Part shown: positions 63,042 through 64,000 of the stretch, in pieces
How the letters are laid out: every line of letters begins with the position of its first letter
Position numbering within the stretch: position 1 is the stretch's first letter
Assembly: GCA_017407325.1 (NCBI GenBank)
Contig: JAFQWV010000005.1
Coordinates: 79,684-143,683 of the forward strand
DNA: 64,000 nucleotides
From: Clostridia bacterium
Lineage (GTDB): Bacteria; Bacillota; Clostridia; Christensenellales; Borkfalkiaceae
Direction of reading: 5' to 3'
The notes under the pieces: generated by a model
What the model was told of the DNA's origin: nothing
What the model saw: only the letters and a program-made list of their open reading frames with translations
Database searches by the model: none
Translations under genes and position numbers: made by a program

Positions 63042-63512
63042 TTAATTGTATTCCAATCTCTTATACGAAATTAAATCAACGACGTATTTTTTGGCGTATT
63101 TTTTTGCAAGGGCCAGGTCTTGGTAAGAATAGTTTCCACACTCTTTTTTAGTAGCGCCCGGAATCTCGCCGTTAAAGTTAGCGATATAAGTAAAAGTTTC
63201 TACGACTAAATCGAAAACTTCGTAACTTGTTAAATCGCCAAAAAGCACGAGATAAAAACCCGTTCTGCACCCCATAGGTCCAAAATAGATTATTTCGTCT
63301 TTTCGAGCCGAATTTCTTAAATACGTCGCGCCGATATGCTCGATAGTATGCATTGCAGCGCCGTCTAGCACGTCTTCGCGATTAGGCGCGACCAGGCGCA
63401 AGTCGAAAGTCGTTGCCGTTTGATTTAAAAAACTGTCTTTTCTTGAAAGATACAGTCCACTGAAAAGATTTTCGTGGTCTATTTGAAAACTTTCAATCTT
63501 ATCAAAATTCAT
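63042..63512 (-). CDS. luxS: S-ribosylhomocysteine lyase (LuxS)
   Basis: This zinc enzyme cleaves S-ribosylhomocysteine to homocysteine and the AI-2 precursor. The metal site HTIEH and the second ligand Cys in GPMGCRTGFY are intact, and about 156 aa is the normal length. The start is set at 63512 with AAGGGG upstream, and SFQIDHENL matches the family N terminus; the longer frame adds 11 residues. A promoter lies about 65 bases upstream of it. Confidence 0.95.
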   Translation of the reverse strand: MNFDKIESFQIDHENLFSGLYLSRKDSFLNQTATTFDLRLVAPNREDVLDGAAMHTIEHIGATYLRNSARKDEIIYFGPMGCRTGFYLVLFGDLTSYEVFDLVVETFTYIANFNGEIPGATKKECGNYSYQDLALAKKYAKKYVVDLISYKRLEYN

Positions 63513-63574
63513 ACTAACCCCTTGAAAATAATTGGCTAAGTACATAATAATATTAAATTAAATATTTTTCAAGC

Positions 63575-63602
63575 GTTATACACTTAATTTTTAAAAAATC
63601 AA
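63575..63602 (-). promoter_or_regulatory. Likely luxS promoter
   Basis: TTGATT and TATAAC, 16 bases apart, on the minus strand. Confidence 0.5.
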
Positions 63603-63619
63603 TATAATTTACGTAACAA

Positions 63620-63643
63620 AACGACAGTTTTTCAACTGCCGTT
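63620..63643 (-). terminator. Terminator after the partial gene at the window end
   Basis: AACGGCAGTT and AACTGTCGTT pair around a GAAA loop and are followed by TTG on the minus strand. One mismatch. Confidence 0.6.
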
Positions 63644-63649
63644 TTTGGT

Positions 63650-64000
63650 TTAAAAAATTAATTTTGTTTGATCTTCAAAAGTATATTCGTATTGCTTTTC
63701 ACCGTCAGCACCAATAATTTCAACGATACTGAACTCGCCTACTTTTTGGTTAATAGCATACTCTACTTTAATTTTAGTCTTGCCGTCTTTTACGACCTTT
63801 TCTACTACGTATCTTCCTACGCCAGTTCCGTTTCTGAATTCAAGCTCGTATTCAGTTTGAACTTCTCCGCCTTCTCGCTCCGTCTCAAACTCTACCGCCG
63901 TTTGCTCTATCAACGTTCCGTTTGAGTACACCGAGTATACGTATTCAGTTTCCGTTTCACCATCTTCTACAGAATTTTCTTGCTCCATTTCTACGTACGA
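63650..64000 (-). CDS. C-terminal part of an acidic, probably extracellular protein (partial)
   Basis: The reading frame is open to the window edge, so only the last 116 or so residues are seen. They are rich in Glu, Thr and Val, with short alternating beta-like segments (YVYSVYSNGT, YELEFRNGTG, YEYTFEDQTK). This looks like repeats of a secreted or lipoprotein beta-sheet domain. Nothing upstream is visible. Confidence 0.6.
   Translation of the reverse strand, partial: SYVEMEQENSVEDGETETEYVYSVYSNGTLIEQTAVEFETEREGGEVQTEYELEFRNGTGVGRYVVEKVVKDGKTKIKVEYAINQKVGEFSIVEIIGADGEKQYEYTFEDQTKLIF

Overview
The window reads as a low-GC, spore-forming anaerobic Clostridia-type Firmicute. The evidence is direct: a gerA-gerB-gerC germinant receptor operon, spoVT and spoVB, a class III (oxygen-sensitive) ribonucleotide reductase with its activase, bifunctional AdhE, a reverse rubrerythrin under a PerR-like repressor, type III glutamine synthetase, and DnaE, LepA and HemW of Firmicute type. 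I cannot name the genus; a gut or rumen Clostridia lineage is an inference. I saw no rRNA, tRNA, cas genes or insertion sequence.

Layout. 0-4 kb: germination operon (+). 4-13 kb: minus-strand operon lepA-hemW-dnaE-pfkA-pfp, with an ATP-type and a PPi-type phosphofructokinase side by side. 13.5-20 kb: small lipid and regulatory genes, galE, glyA, an FTR-like Cys protein and glnN. 20-25 kb: minus-strand spoVT-spoVB-yabN/mazG-dusB-nitrilase-like-trmL run. 25-33 kb: membrane-anchored regulator, adhE, a sugar kinase, HIT protein, GltD-like oxidoreductase and a Glu-Pro repeat membrane protein. 33.3-44.9 kb: a large plus-strand cluster, bounded by a terminator and a promoter on one side and a perfect palindromic terminator on the other. 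It holds two acyl-AMP ligases (one fused to a carrier protein), a transporter, two PlsC-type acyltransferases, a stand-alone ACP, an LRAT-domain/phosphopantetheinyl-transferase fusion, an alpha/beta hydrolase and four small zinc-ribbon or membrane proteins. It looks like a self-contained acyl-ACP lipid-remodelling or acylation system. 45-54 kb: rsmE, then a minus-strand accessory block with a Gly-rich surface protein, a BspA-like protein, an orphan VirD4/TraG-like ATPase between a Sel1/AAA-like protein and an acidic winged-helix protein, and small ORFs. 54-64 kb: DUF1836 regulator, perR-rubrerythrin, nrdD/nrdG with three NrdR-like boxes, a MATE pump, a phosphodiesterase, luxS and the end of a secreted-type protein.

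The most unusual signal is non-coding. Nine intergenic loci, plus one single unit, hold arrays of short perfect hairpins. The stems differ from hairpin to hairpin but stay self-complementary, and they are joined by constant 7-9 nt linkers (families such as AACTTCACT, AATTTCAC, AATTTATG, CAAATCATG and ATATCGA). Several arrays run outward in both directions from a shared core, and three loci re-use the same stem modules. A second, unrelated family of about 120-bp repeats (six copies at three loci) keeps four helices through compensatory base changes, so it is probably a structured RNA or a folded DNA element. I do not recognise either family.
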